64,000 nucleotides of DNA, from positions 62,001 through 126,000 of the forward strand of contig CAZAPG010000014.1 of assembly GCA_964486935.1 (NCBI GenBank), given 5' to 3'. Made by a program: the position numbers and the translations under genes. The notes beneath the pieces were generated by a model. The model was not told the origin of the DNA. It saw only the letters and a list, made by a program, of their open reading frames with translations, and did not search any database. The stretch comes from CAZAPG01 sp964486935. Lineage in GTDB: Bacteria > Chloroflexota > Anaerolineae > 4572-78 > J111. Positions 7,752 to 14,699 of this stretch are shown here, piece by piece (the first letter of the stretch is position 1; each line of letters begins with the position of its first letter).

Positions 7752-10247
7752 TTAAACCGGCTGGTACTGGCGCGAACTCGAGGTTTTGGCTCCGGCGGCG
7801 GGCCTTTTGTGTTTGTAGACCAGCAGCCGCAACCCGTTGAGCGAGACCAGCACCGTGCCCCCTTCATGCCCAATAACCGCCAGCGGCAGCGGGAAATTCA
7901 CCGTAAAAATAGCCACCACCATAACCAGAATGGCGGCCATAGCAAACCCCAGGTTGGTGATGAGCGTTTTGCGGGTCTGGCGGCTCAACTCGATGACGTA
8001 GGGGATGTTGTTCAAATCGTCCGACAGCAAGACCACGTCGGCGGTTTCCAGGGCCACGTCGGTGCCGGCGGCGCCCATCGCAATTCCAATTGAGGCTGCG
8101 GCCAGCGCCGGCGCGTCGTTAACCCCATCACCCACCATCGCTACCGCGCCAACTTCTGTTTCCAGTTTGCGGGTGATATTTACCTTATCTTCGGGTAGCA
8201 AGTCAGCGTAAAAATGGTTTATGCCTACCTGGTCGGCAATGGCCTGGGCCACGCGCCGGTTGTCGCCGGTAAGCATAACCACTCGCTCTACGCCTATCGC
8301 TTTTAGCTGGCGCACCACGTCGGCGGCGTTGGCTCTCACCCTGTCGGCAAAGGCAATAACCCCCACAATATAGGCCACCCCGTTTTCAATTTGAGCAATC
8401 GTAACCGCGGTTTTGCCTTCGGTTTGCAGCCGGTCAATCTCTTTTTGGGCGACACCCAGCCCCACAGCTTTCAATTCTTCAAAATAACGCAGGTTGCCAA
8501 TGCGAATATCGCGGCCATCTACATTGCCGCGCGCGCCTTTGCCCGTGGCCGCTTCAAAGGCCAGCGCCTCGGATATCTCTAAATCGCGGTTTTTGGCGGC
8601 CTCTACCGTAGCCCGGCCCAGCGCGTGCTCAGATTTACCCTCAACGGCAGCGGCCAGGGCCAGCAGGTCATCCTGACTTCCACGCCACAGGTTTTTGGCC
8701 TCAGCCGCCTCGCCCAGCGCGTCAACCAGCACTTTTACATCGGTGACGCGAGGCTTGCCCTCGGTGAGGGTGCCGGTTTTATCAAAGGCAACCACTTTTA
8801 TGCCGGCGGCCTGCTCCATGTAAACGCCGCCTTTAAACAAAATACCTTTACGCGCCCCGTTGCCAATAGCCGATAGAATAGAGGCCGGGGTGCTGATAAC
8901 CAGGGCGCACGGCGAGGCCGCCACCATCAGGGTCATCGCCCGGTAAAAAGCGGTGTTGAAGGCTTCGCCCAAAACAAGGGTGGGGATGGCAATGGCCAGC
9001 AGCGTAAAGCCAATCACGCCCGTGGCATAATATTGCTCGGCCTGGTCTAAAAAGCGTTGGGTGGGCGCCTTGCGGCTTTGCGCCTCTTCAACCAGCTTAA
9101 TCATTTTGGCAATGGTAGAGTCTTTGGCCAGTTTGGTCACTCTGGCTTCCAGGCTGCCATTTTTGTTGATAGTGCCGGCCAGCACCGTATCGCCCTTTTG
9201 TTTGGGCACGGGCATCGACTCGCCGGTGATGGACGACTGGTCCACGGCGCTCTCGCCGTTAACCACCACCCCGTCCAGCGGAATGCGGTCGCCGGGGCGT
9301 ACCATAAAATGGTCGTTAAGGCCAACCTGGTCGATGGGCAGGGTAACGAGTTGACCATTTCGCTTGACCAGGGCCTGGTCGGGGCGCAATTTCATCAGCG
9401 CCCGGATGGCGTTGCGAGTGCGGTCGAGCGCGTAATCTTGCAGCACGTTAGATAACGAGAAGAGAAACAGCAACATGGCCCCCTCAAAGGGCGCGCCAAC
9501 CACGGCGGCCCCCAGCGCGGCCAAAATCATCAGCAGGTCGATATCAATTTTTCGCTCCCGCAGCGATTCCAGCCCCGCTTTTAAGCCAAAAGTGCCGCCG
9601 GTAATGTAGGCAATTAGATACGCGCTAAGGCTCACCGGCAGCGGCGCGCCAAAATATTCGGCCAGCCAGCCGGCAGCCATTGCCAGCAGGGTGATGAGGG
9701 TAAAAACGGCTTCCAGATTCTGGCTAAACCAGCGCCAGCGTTGTTGCCAGCCAGAAAGCTGCGCTTCTTTGGCCTCGGCCAGCGGCAGTTCTGCCCTGGA
9801 AGGGGCCACATCAACCCCAAGCTGGCGGATGTTCTGCATCAACCTGTCGGGCGATACGGCGGCATGGTCGTAGGTAATGCTTAAAACGCCGCCGGTGTAG
9901 CTGGCTTCGGCCTGCCGAATGTTGGGTAACTGGCGCAATTTCTGTTCCAAAGCCAGGGCGCACGACTCGCACAAGCGGCCTCCCCGCTGGCCCAGGCGCA
10001 TGGTGCAGGTTTGCCAGTTCTGTTGCAATGAGGGTTTGACTTGCTCGGCGATGGCTTCAAGTTGCGGTTCTGAGATTAAGTTGGGGTTGTAATCAAATGT
10101 CAGGCGCTGCTGGTTGGTATCTAAATTGATGCCCACAATGCCCGGTTCATCGGCGGTTACATCGTTGATAATTTCCAGGCAGGGGTCTTCAGGCTCGTTT
10201 TCCGGCAAAGGGGTGTCAACGTTTTCTCTTTTCAATTCGTCGCTCAT
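7752..10247 (-). CDS. P1B-4 type heavy-metal-transporting ATPase, probable Fe(II)/Co/Zn exporter
   Basis: 831 residues. The N-terminus has two HMA-like regions, the second with a CESC pair (93-96). The ATPase core shows TGES (341-344), SPC in the metal-pathway helix (445-447), DKTGT with the phosphorylated Asp489, and GDGVNDAP. The last helices carry HEGGT. SPC together with HEGGT marks the P1B-4 subgroup, whose studied members (PfeT, FrvA, CtpD, CoaT) export Fe(II), Co or Zn. The usual HP dipeptide of the nucleotide domain reads EHALG here. The gene lies beside a DtxR-type regulator and split FeoB, so Fe(II) export is the best inference. A palindrome sits at its promoter. Confidence 0.92.
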   Translation of the reverse strand: MSDELKRENVDTPLPENEPEDPCLEIINDVTADEPGIVGINLDTNQQRLTFDYNPNLISEPQLEAIAEQVKPSLQQNWQTCTMRLGQRGGRLCESCALALEQKLRQLPNIRQAEASYTGGVLSITYDHAAVSPDRLMQNIRQLGVDVAPSRAELPLAEAKEAQLSGWQQRWRWFSQNLEAVFTLITLLAMAAGWLAEYFGAPLPVSLSAYLIAYITGGTFGLKAGLESLRERKIDIDLLMILAALGAAVVGAPFEGAMLLFLFSLSNVLQDYALDRTRNAIRALMKLRPDQALVKRNGQLVTLPIDQVGLNDHFMVRPGDRIPLDGVVVNGESAVDQSSITGESMPVPKQKGDTVLAGTINKNGSLEARVTKLAKDSTIAKMIKLVEEAQSRKAPTQRFLDQAEQYYATGVIGFTLLAIAIPTLVLGEAFNTAFYRAMTLMVAASPCALVISTPASILSAIGNGARKGILFKGGVYMEQAAGIKVVAFDKTGTLTEGKPRVTDVKVLVDALGEAAEAKNLWRGSQDDLLALAAAVEGKSEHALGRATVEAAKNRDLEISEALAFEAATGKGARGNVDGRDIRIGNLRYFEELKAVGLGVAQKEIDRLQTEGKTAVTIAQIENGVAYIVGVIAFADRVRANAADVVRQLKAIGVERVVMLTGDNRRVAQAIADQVGINHFYADLLPEDKVNITRKLETEVGAVAMVGDGVNDAPALAAASIGIAMGAAGTDVALETADVVLLSDDLNNIPYVIELSRQTRKTLITNLGFAMAAILVMVVAIFTVNFPLPLAVIGHEGGTVLVSLNGLRLLVYKHKRPAAGAKTSSSRQYQPV

Positions 10248-10288
10248 TTTGATTTCCTTGAATTGTTTTTGCGGTTGAAACTTTATTT

Positions 10289-10302
10289 TTAACCACGGTT
10301 AA
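10289..10302. promoter_or_regulatory. Palindromic candidate operator for the DtxR-type regulator, ATPase promoter
   Basis: TTAACC-AC-GGTTAA, perfect 6-bp arms. It lies immediately downstream of the -10 box of the ATPase promoter (minus strand), where a repressor would block transcription. A close relative lies at 11054-11067 before the regulator gene itself. Confidence 0.6.
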
Positions 10303-10306
10303 CTTT

Positions 10307-10335
10307 AGTATAGCCGCTGGCAGGCTATTAGTCTA
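10307..10335 (-). promoter_or_regulatory. Candidate sigma-70-type promoter for the P1B-4 ATPase
   Basis: On the minus strand, TAGACT, 17 nt, TATACT. The palindrome at 10289-10302 follows the -10 box by a few bases. Confidence 0.45.
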
Positions 10336-10369
10336 CACAAATTATTTGATTTAGGGCTGCCTAATTGTT

Positions 10370-11026
10370 TTATTGTAGGGCTGACACGCCGATTTCGCGC
10401 GCCAATTCCGGGGCCAGGGCTACAATTCTGTTATCTACCTGGAGAGTCAGAGGGCCGTCGAAGGGGGCTTTGTCAATAATCGTCACCTGAGCGCCGGGCG
10501 TCAGGCCTAATTCTTTGAGATAGCGCAACTGCTCCAAATTCCAGTCGCTAACCTGTTTGATGATGACCGTTTCGTTGGTATCGGCCTCGGCCAGCAACGG
10601 ATATTTGAGGGCGTCCACGCGCCCATCCTGGGCGGGAATAGGGTGGCCGTGGGGGTCAACATTGGGGTAGTTGAGCATTGCTTCCAGCCGGTCGGCCAGC
10701 CGGTTAGAGATAGCGTGCTCCATCTTGCAGGCTTCATCGTGAATTTCGTCAATATCGTAACCGGCCATTTGCGCCAGAAAGGTTTCCAGCAGCCGGTGTT
10801 TGCGTAAAACGTTGATGGCAACCTGCTCGCCTTTGGGGGTGAGGGTTGTGCCTTCGCGCCATTCGTGGTTCAGATAGCCTTGCTCGGCCAGCCGTTTAAT
10901 GCGTTCTGACACGCTCGGCGGGCTGACTCCCAGCAAGGTTGCAATATCGGTGGTAGAAGCCTGCGCCGCCTTGCGGGTCAACCGGTAAATGGTTATCAAA
11001 TACATTTCGGTGGCTTCGCTTTCCAT
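10370..11026 (-). CDS. DtxR/IdeR-type iron-dependent repressor with C-terminal FeoA/SH3 domain
   Basis: 218 residues: winged-helix DNA-binding domain, dimerisation domain, then an SH3-like FeoA domain (about 145-216). The metal ligands of diphtheria DtxR are all present with an offset of two: Met8 in TEMYL, His77, Glu81, His96, Cys100, Glu103 and His104 (HDEACKMEH). A Cys at this position is typical of the iron-sensing branch, where MntR has Glu. It should repress genes when Fe(II) is plentiful. It lies between the exporter and feoB genes. A palindrome like that at the ATPase promoter precedes it, which suggests autoregulation. Confidence 0.92.
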   Translation of the reverse strand: MESEATEMYLITIYRLTRKAAQASTTDIATLLGVSPPSVSERIKRLAEQGYLNHEWREGTTLTPKGEQVAINVLRKHRLLETFLAQMAGYDIDEIHDEACKMEHAISNRLADRLEAMLNYPNVDPHGHPIPAQDGRVDALKYPLLAEADTNETVIIKQVSDWNLEQLRYLKELGLTPGAQVTIIDKAPFDGPLTLQVDNRIVALAPELAREIGVSALQ

Positions 11027-11053
11027 TTTCGTTTTCCTGAACAGATGGTTGAT

Positions 11054-11067
11054 TTAACCGTTGTTAA
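11054..11067. promoter_or_regulatory. Palindrome-like candidate operator at the DtxR-type gene
   Basis: TTAACCGTTGTTAA, imperfect palindrome matching TTAACCACGGTTAA at the ATPase promoter. On the minus strand it follows an AT-rich GATAAAT -10-like element and lies upstream of the regulator start. Confidence 0.5.
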
Positions 11068-11136
11068 TTTATCGGTTAGGTTGGGTCAGGCGAGGTATTC
11101 TAATATCTATGGGCGCGGCTGTCAAAGCGAATTGTT

Positions 11137-11176
11137 AAAACAAAAATACCGCCCACTGACGGGTCAATGGGCGGTA
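11137..11176 (-). terminator. Rho-independent terminator of the feo operon
   Basis: TACCGCCCA (11147-11155) pairs perfectly with TGGGCGGTA (11168-11176). On the minus strand the stem is followed by TTTTTGTTTT. It lies just after the stop of the feoB membrane gene. Confidence 0.85.
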
Positions 11177-11200
11177 CGGCAAAATTTGGCAAAAACCAAC

Positions 11201-12640
11201 TTAAAGTAGCGCGGCAACGAGCCGCCACACCTGCGCCACGCCAAAAGTAACCAAAAAACCCATTATCAGCGGCAGCAGCGCGGCTACAACTGTCCATTTG
11301 CGGCTGCCGGTTTCTTTGTAGATGGTGTAAATAGTGGTGCTGCACGGATTGTGAATCAGGCTAAACAGCATCAGGTTGACGGCGGTCAGCAGCGTCCAGC
11401 CGGCGGTAGAAAAAATGGATAGCGTTTCCGTATCGCCGGTTTCAAACATAACGCCGGCGCCGGCCCCCAGGCCGTGCAGGTGGCCGGTGGTCAGCACGGT
11501 TAGCATTAATATGGTAGGGATAACAATCTCGTTGGCCGGAATGGCGACGATGTAGGCCAGCAAAATTACGCCGTTCAGGCCAATTAAAACGCCCGCCGGA
11601 TTGAGAAAACTGACAAGATGCTCGGCGACGCTGGCATTGCCTACGTGGATATTAGCCGTTAGCCAGATAGCGGCTCCGGCGGGAGCGGCAAAGACAATGG
11701 CTCGCCACAACACGTAAATGGTGCGGTCAATCAGCGAGGTGTAGATAGTTTGCCAGAAACGGGGCGGCCGGTAGGGCGGCAACTCCAGGCTAAAGGTTGA
11801 CACCTCGCCTTTGAGCCAGGTGCGCGAGAGCGCCCACGAAACCGCCAGGGTAAGTAAAACACCCAGCATAGCAATGCCAACCACCGCCAGCGCCGAAATT
11901 AATCCGGCCAGATGGGCCGGCACCAGCGCCCCAATAAAGAGTGAAGCGATTAGAATTTGGGTGGGCCAGCGGCCATTGCACAGCGCAAAATTGTTGGTGA
12001 TAATGGCAATCAGCCGTTCGCGGGGGCTGTCGATAATGCGGGTGGCAATTACCCCGGCAGCGTTGCAGCCAAAGCCCATCATCATACTGAGGGCCTGTTT
12101 GCCGTGCGCCCCGGATTTTTTGAACAGGTTGTCCAGGTTAAAGGCCACGCGGGGCAGGTAGCCAAAATCTTCCAGCATTGTAAACAGTGGAAAGAAAATA
12201 GCCATTGGGGGCAACATTACGCTGACTACCCAGGCCGTGCCAAGGTATACCCCGTCAATCAGCAGCCCATCCAGCCACCAGGCTAAACCGATGGCCGCCG
12301 CCCCCTCTTTAAGTATGGGATGAATGGTATCCAGCAGAAGCCAGGCCAGCATCGCCGAAGGAACATTTGCCCCGGAGATGGTTAGCCAAAAGACCACCGT
12401 AAAGAGCAAAATCATCAATGGAAACCCCCACACCCGGCTGGTTACCAGCCGGTCAATCGCGCGGTCAAGGTCAAAACGAGGCTTGCCATCGGGGCGGGTG
12501 GTGGCTCTATCGGCTACGTTAGCCGCTTCGGTGTAGATGGCCTCCATTAAATCTTCGTGAAAATTGCCGCCAATTTCCCAACGCAGGGCCTTGGCCGTGT
12601 CTAAAATATCATTGGCGTTAGCGGATTGAATGTTACTCAT
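11201..12640 (-). CDS. feoB: FeoB membrane (permease) subunit, separate from its GTPase
   Basis: 479 residues containing the two FeoB Gate domains and about eight to ten membrane helices, without the G domain. Recognisable FeoB signatures are GFGCNAAGVIATR with the conserved Cys, NNFALCNGRWP and NPCSTT near the end. It forms the ferrous-iron pathway across the cytoplasmic membrane. The start ATG overlaps the stop of the GTPase gene by 4 nt (ATGA), so the two halves are probably translationally coupled. The Pro usually following GFGCN(V) is Ala here. An N-terminal soluble stretch of about 75 residues corresponds to the FeoB linker. Confidence 0.9.
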   Translation of the reverse strand: MSNIQSANANDILDTAKALRWEIGGNFHEDLMEAIYTEAANVADRATTRPDGKPRFDLDRAIDRLVTSRVWGFPLMILLFTVVFWLTISGANVPSAMLAWLLLDTIHPILKEGAAAIGLAWWLDGLLIDGVYLGTAWVVSVMLPPMAIFFPLFTMLEDFGYLPRVAFNLDNLFKKSGAHGKQALSMMMGFGCNAAGVIATRIIDSPRERLIAIITNNFALCNGRWPTQILIASLFIGALVPAHLAGLISALAVVGIAMLGVLLTLAVSWALSRTWLKGEVSTFSLELPPYRPPRFWQTIYTSLIDRTIYVLWRAIVFAAPAGAAIWLTANIHVGNASVAEHLVSFLNPAGVLIGLNGVILLAYIVAIPANEIVIPTILMLTVLTTGHLHGLGAGAGVMFETGDTETLSIFSTAGWTLLTAVNLMLFSLIHNPCSTTIYTIYKETGSRKWTVVAALLPLIMGFLVTFGVAQVWRLVAALL

Positions 12641-13485
12641 ACGGCTACCTCCAAACTGATGTTGCTAATTTGCTGCGGATGAGCGGCTGCATTCTCGCGG
12701 GTCAGGTCGCCCAGTTCGCCTTTGTGGATGGCCTGGATGATATTTTCATCGCCATCCAGCAAGCGCAGGGCTACCCAGCGAGCGTTGGGCAAGCCGGGAA
12801 AAGTGGCTTCAATTTGGTTGACCAGCCTATCGACGGCCTGTTTGAGGGCCGGCGATTCGATTTTAACCCGGTGGGGCCGGCAAATGGTTTGCCCGGTGGC
12901 TACCTCGTCTATGGCTTGCAGTAACTCCGGCAACCCCTGGCCGTAGCGAGCCGCCGTAGGCACTACCGGCACGCCTAAATCGCGGGCCAGGCGGCGCTCG
13001 TCAACCTGAATGTGATGTCGCCTGGCTTCATCAATCAGGTTCAGGCAGATAACGGCCCGGTCGGTAATTTCTAAAACCTGCAAGGCCAGGTTGAGGTTGC
13101 GCTCAAGGCGCGTCGCATCGACCACTACCACGGTCACGTCGGGTTGTCCAAACAAAATAAAATTACGGGCAATCTCTTCGTCAACGCTGGTGGCCAGCAG
13201 CGAGTAGGTGCCGGGCAGGTCGACCAGCTTGTATTTGTGCTCTCCATAGGCAAAGCCGCCTTCGGCGCGGCTAACGGTTTTGCCGGGCCAGTTGCCGGTG
13301 TGCTGGCGCAGGCCGGTCAGAGCGTTAAAAACGGTGCTCTTGCCGGTGTTGGGGTTGCCGGCCAGAGCAACAACAAAATCCCAATTGCTCATATCAACCC
13401 CCAGTTTGAGCAGGTTGGCGGCTTTGTGAACCGGGCAGGTTTCGCAGGCAGCGCCCGAGACAGCCGGCTGATGCATATGAGTCAT
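12637..13485 (-). CDS. feoB: FeoB GTPase subunit, separate protein with N-terminal CxxC
   Basis: 282 residues. The G motifs are GNPNTGKST (43-51, G1), DLPG (89-92, G3), NLID (149-152, G4) and AARYGQG (G5). A helical GDI-like domain follows and the protein ends before any membrane helix. It therefore matches the N-terminal part of usual FeoB (about 700-800 residues), with the membrane part encoded next. The first 20 residues carry His residues and CETCPVH (14-20), a possible metal site not found in standard FeoB. A GAGGAGG ribosome site lies within the end of the upstream regulator gene, 2 nt away. It presumably gates iron entry by GTP binding or hydrolysis. Confidence 0.92.
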   Translation of the reverse strand: MTHMHQPAVSGAACETCPVHKAANLLKLGVDMSNWDFVVALAGNPNTGKSTVFNALTGLRQHTGNWPGKTVSRAEGGFAYGEHKYKLVDLPGTYSLLATSVDEEIARNFILFGQPDVTVVVVDATRLERNLNLALQVLEITDRAVICLNLIDEARRHHIQVDERRLARDLGVPVVPTAARYGQGLPELLQAIDEVATGQTICRPHRVKIESPALKQAVDRLVNQIEATFPGLPNARWVALRLLDGDENIIQAIHKGELGDLTRENAAAHPQQISNISLEVAV

Positions 13486-13487
13486 AA

Positions 13488-14417
13488 TTATGCCTCCTCT
13501 AATTGGCTGATAGTAATAAAATCGGCCTGCTCACGGCGCAGGGCAATCAATGAGCCTCTGACATTGTAGGCGGTAGGGTCGCCGCCGGGACTTCTCATTT
13601 CGGCGGTGATAACGGTGCCGGGCAAGATGCCCAGGTCCATAAAACGGCGGCGTTCGGGGCCGCGACAGGCCGGTGAAATATTGACAACCTGGCCTTTCTG
13701 GCCGGGTTTTAAGGTGGATAGTCGTTGGGCGGGGCCGCTTTCTTTCAGTTGTTTTTTTGCAATGGGCGTAACCGAGACATTGGCCGCAATAATGGGGGCC
13801 AGCGTGTGCGTTTCGCCATTAGCCACAAAACGAATGCGCCGGGGCGAATTTTCGGTCAGGGTAATTTCCATGCCCGGGTACAGCCCCTCGGCAATCAACT
13901 GGTCGTATACGGTGGCCGGCTCATCTTCTAAATGAACAATGCGGGCCGACTGGTTGACGGCTATGGTTGGGAGCGGCTGGCCGCCGTGGGGTTTCAGTTC
14001 GCCCTCGGCGGTGGGGATGGGGTCGCCGTGCGGGTCGTGGGTGGGGTGGCCCAGCCGGGCCGAAAGCGCATCGGCCTCGGCGGGGGATAGCGCGTGCTCA
14101 TGGCGGTCGGCCCGTTCGTGCCATTCGCGCTGGTCAAAGCCGGTCTTATCGGCCAGATATCGTTCCCACAGCCGGTGGGCGCGGATGATTTGCAGCGCGT
14201 ACTCGTTGCCGGCGGGGGTTACGCATAATTTACCATCTGTTATTTCTACCAGATTGTGCGCGGCCATGGTGGTAATCAGGCCGGCCGCTTCATCGTGCGA
14301 AATTTGAAGCGCGCCGGCTACGCTTTGGCCGGTGGCGTGGTGCTTTTCTTGCTGGCATTTGTAAATGTGCTTTAAGGCATCTTCTACAAGAATTCGTTCG
14401 TAATCTTTTTTACCCAT
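13488..14417 (-). CDS. DtxR-type regulator fused to two FeoA domains
   Basis: 309 residues: winged helix (1-75), DtxR dimer/metal domain (76-145), then two SH3-like FeoA domains (about 150-225 and 236-307). The secondary metal site is kept (His81, Glu85, His100, Glu107, His108). At the primary site the residue equal to DtxR Cys102 is Asp104, and the Met10 equivalent is Ala. Metal choice or affinity may thus differ from the paralogue at 10370. It is the first gene of the feo operon, so the FeoA domains may also work with FeoB. The start at 14417 has AAAGGAG upstream; the longer frame runs into the GC-rich leader. Confidence 0.9.
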   Translation of the reverse strand: MGKKDYERILVEDALKHIYKCQQEKHHATGQSVAGALQISHDEAAGLITTMAAHNLVEITDGKLCVTPAGNEYALQIIRAHRLWERYLADKTGFDQREWHERADRHEHALSPAEADALSARLGHPTHDPHGDPIPTAEGELKPHGGQPLPTIAVNQSARIVHLEDEPATVYDQLIAEGLYPGMEITLTENSPRRIRFVANGETHTLAPIIAANVSVTPIAKKQLKESGPAQRLSTLKPGQKGQVVNISPACRGPERRRFMDLGILPGTVITAEMRSPGGDPTAYNVRGSLIALRREQADFITISQLEEA

Positions 14418-14437
14418 TACCTTGCTCCTTTGAAAAT

Positions 14438-14500
14438 AACCCCGTAGGGCGGGGGGCTTGGGGGTGTTTCCCCATTTTCCTGACGCCTCGGCGTCGGGGC
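14438..14500 (-). promoter_or_regulatory. GC-rich foldbacks in feo operon leader
   Basis: Several short stems lie in the transcribed leader: GACGCC-TC-GGCGTC (14482-14495), a CCCCG/CGGGG pair near 14440-14455 and GGGG/CCCC runs between. They precede the regulator start by 20-80 nt. They could be a repetitive insert or a structured leader; no known riboswitch class recognised. Confidence 0.35.
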
Positions 14501-14557
14501 GACTCCTTTGGAAAGAACGCAAACCTCTGGAATTTGGGATTATTGAGTCTAATTCGT

Positions 14558-14583
14558 AAAAATTTAGTCTGGACTAAATTTTT
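14558..14583. promoter_or_regulatory. 26-bp perfect palindrome, candidate operator of the feo operon
   Basis: AAAAATTTAGTC (14558-14569), two-base spacer TG, then GACTAAATTTTT (14572-14583), exact inverted arms of 12 bp. The core TTTAG(N6)CTAAA resembles DtxR/MntR-family operators. It lies just downstream of a candidate feo promoter, so autoregulation by the first gene is likely. Confidence 0.7.
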
Positions 14584-14587
14584 ATTT

Positions 14588-14616
14588 AGTTTATCATAAA
14601 AATTATATTTACGCAA
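14588..14616 (-). promoter_or_regulatory. Candidate promoter of the feo operon
   Basis: Minus strand TTGCGT, 17 nt, TAAACT, directly before the 26-bp palindrome. A TATAAT (14602-14607) overlaps the spacer and could serve an alternative start. Confidence 0.4.
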
Positions 14617-14664
14617 GTGTCTGTTTGCCTGTTTTCAAAACTTGGAGCAAAGACCGCCAGCTTC

Positions 14665-14693
14665 TTGATTCTGGCCGGTAGTTCGTGTAAATT
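14665..14693 (+). promoter_or_regulatory. Candidate promoter of the TIR-FGE gene (leaderless)
   Basis: TTGATT, 17 nt, TAAATT. The -10 box ends 6 nt before the GTG at 14700, so the transcript would begin at or next to the start codon, which fits the absence of a ribosome site. Confidence 0.45.
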
Positions 14694-14699
14694 TATGAT

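Noticed and set aside
14418..14522. N-terminal extension of the feo-operon regulator
   Set aside because: The sequence is GC-rich leader with stems, unlike protein, and AAAGGAG precedes the ATG at 14417.
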